Of a stretch of DNA of 8,312 nt, positions 7,194 through 8,312 are shown in pieces. Location of the stretch: positions 1 to 8,312 of the forward strand of contig JAGASC010000067.1 in assembly GCA_017621905.1 (NCBI GenBank), in the 5' to 3' direction. Source of the stretch: Roseburia sp. Lineage in GTDB: Bacteria; Bacillota; Clostridia; Lachnospirales; Lachnospiraceae. The notes beneath the pieces are model-generated. The model was not told the origin of the DNA and did not search any database. It saw nothing but the letters and a program-made list of their open reading frames with translations. Position 1 is the first letter of the stretch. Each line of letters begins with the position of its first letter. Made by a program: the position numbers and the translations under genes.

Positions 7194-8312
7194 ATGCCAA
7201 TCATCTACGACCCACAAAATCGTACCTTTAAATTAGACACTGCTGCATCAAGTTATATGATTAAGGTGTATGAAGAAAATTACCTGCTGAATCTTTATTA
7301 TGGTGCGTTGATTCCGGATACATATGTCAGCGGGCGTGAGTGTCGCCGGCAAAATGCTTCATTTAGCCTTGCAAATCCGGTTTTAGGAGAGCATGGCTTT
7401 ACACCTGATACTGCACCAATGGAATATGGGTGCAATGGCGCTGCGGATTTTCGGATATCTGCTCTTGCTGTACGCAACATAAATGGAGACAGCGTAACGG
7501 ATATTCGTTATGTTGGTCACAAAATTTATGCCGGAAAGCCCGGGATTGCCGGTCAGCCCGCATCATATGTTGGTCATGAAAGTGAGGCGGATACACTTGA
7601 AATTTATGCCGAGGATATAGTTACCGGTGTGCGTGTTACCCTTTTTTATACGGTGTTTTCATCCTGTGCAGTTATGACGCGACGTGTACGTGTTGAAAAC
7701 CGTTCATCCTATGGCTGTGAAATTGAGCGTGTTTTTAGTCTGTGTGTTGATTTGCCGACAATGGATTATGATTTCATTTCACTTTATGGCCGTCATTGTA
7801 AAGAGCGCAGTGTTGAGCGCCGTCCGCTTGCGCATGGAGTGCAGGGCGTTGAAAGTAAGAGAGGTGTTTCGGGACATTGCCAGAATCCTTTTGTGGCTTT
7901 AGCGGAGCATAATGCAGATGAACAACACGGTAGCGTATATGGTTTCAATCTGGTGTATTCCGGAAACTTTTCTGCGCTTGCAGAATGTGATTTTAACAAT
8001 TCAACAAGATTCATTATGGGTATAAATCCGGTAGACTTTGGATGGAAACTTGCACCGGGAGAGTACTTTGATTCTCCGGAGGCGGTTATGGTGTTTACCG
8101 AAGGCGGTATCGGTGAGATGAGCCGTATTTTCCACCGCTTTTATAATATGAATTTGATCCGGGGGCGCTGGAAGACTGAAAAAAGACCTCTCCTTATCAA
8201 CAGTTGGGAAGCTGCTTTTTTTGATTTTGATACAGAAAAGCTGGTTGCCTTTGCAAAAGCTGCAAAGCAGCTTGGCATTGAAATGTTAGTTATGGATGAC
8301 GGGTGGTTTGGC
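7194..8312 (+). CDS. GH36 alpha-galactosidase, 3' end outside the window
   Basis: Predicted retaining alpha-galactosidase that releases terminal alpha-galactose from oligosaccharides such as the raffinose family. My translation is open for 373 codons to the last base, about half of the ~730 residues usual for bacterial GH36 enzymes. Residues 1 to ~325 form the family's large N-terminal beta-sandwich, containing TPDTAPMEYG, GADFR and the repeated beta-strand pattern of that domain (for example VMTRRVRVENRS). The catalytic barrel then begins with RPLLINSWEAAFFDFD, where NSWEA (336-340) matches the RPVLINxWEA motif, and IEMLVMDDGWFG at the very end. The Asp pair D368/D369 of DDGWFG corresponds to residues that contact galactose in characterised GH36 enzymes. 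The nucleophile (KWDxNR motif) and the acid/base lie beyond the window, so catalytic completeness cannot be checked. There is no signal peptide, so it is probably cytoplasmic. The family call is firm. Confidence 0.93.
   Translation, partial: MPIIYDPQNRTFKLDTAASSYMIKVYEENYLLNLYYGALIPDTYVSGRECRRQNASFSLANPVLGEHGFTPDTAPMEYGCNGAADFRISALAVRNINGDSVTDIRYVGHKIYAGKPGIAGQPASYVGHESEADTLEIYAEDIVTGVRVTLFYTVFSSCAVMTRRVRVENRSSYGCEIERVFSLCVDLPTMDYDFISLYGRHCKERSVERRPLAHGVQGVESKRGVSGHCQNPFVALAEHNADEQHGSVYGFNLVYSGNFSALAECDFNNSTRFIMGINPVDFGWKLAPGEYFDSPEAVMVFTEGGIGEMSRIFHRFYNMNLIRGRWKTEKRPLLINSWEAAFFDFDTEKLVAFAKAAKQLGIEMLVMDDGWFG

Noticed and set aside
7684..7902. A 72-codon hydrophobic open frame on the + strand inside the alpha-galactosidase
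   Set aside because: It is an alternate frame of the GH36 N-terminal domain, whose own frame is uninterrupted with family-typical motifs to the window end. I saw no ribosome binding site that would support it.

Overview
The window looks like part of a carbohydrate-utilisation operon from a low-to-medium-GC anaerobic Firmicute, most plausibly a gut Clostridia or Lachnospiraceae member. The reasons are strong AGGAGG-type ribosome binding sites, A-rich gaps between genes, five tightly spaced co-directional genes, and glycosidases of the cytoplasmic type without signal peptides. The taxonomic call is inference. There is no rRNA, tRNA, transposase, CRISPR array, phage gene or recognisable terminator.

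Layout, all on the + strand: (1) bases 2-1960, a GH78-type alpha-L-rhamnosidase whose 5' end lies outside the window; (2) 1986-3614, a complete 542-residue protein that looks like a multidomain TIM-barrel glycosidase but that I cannot place in a family; (3) 3658-5760, a complete GH92-type alpha-mannosidase; (4) 5824-7161, a complete S1-type sulfatase with a Cys-type C-x-P-S-R active-site motif; (5) 7194 to the window end, a GH36 alpha-galactosidase cut off by the window after its N-terminal sandwich and the first barrel strands. The gaps are 25, 43, 63 and 32 bases. No gene-free stretch exceeds 63 bases, so the genes are probably co-transcribed from a promoter upstream of the window.

Together the genes suggest stepwise exo-cleavage, in the cytoplasm, of an imported oligosaccharide carrying alpha-rhamnose, alpha-mannose, alpha-galactose and sulfate groups, with the unassigned protein 2 perhaps supplying a further cleavage. 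Importer, regulator and sulfatase-maturing enzyme are not in the window. The points most worth following up are the unassigned protein 2, the unusual enzyme combination, and the sulfatase gene, which is clearly more AT-rich than the genes around it (about 36% against about 47% GC in hand-counted samples).
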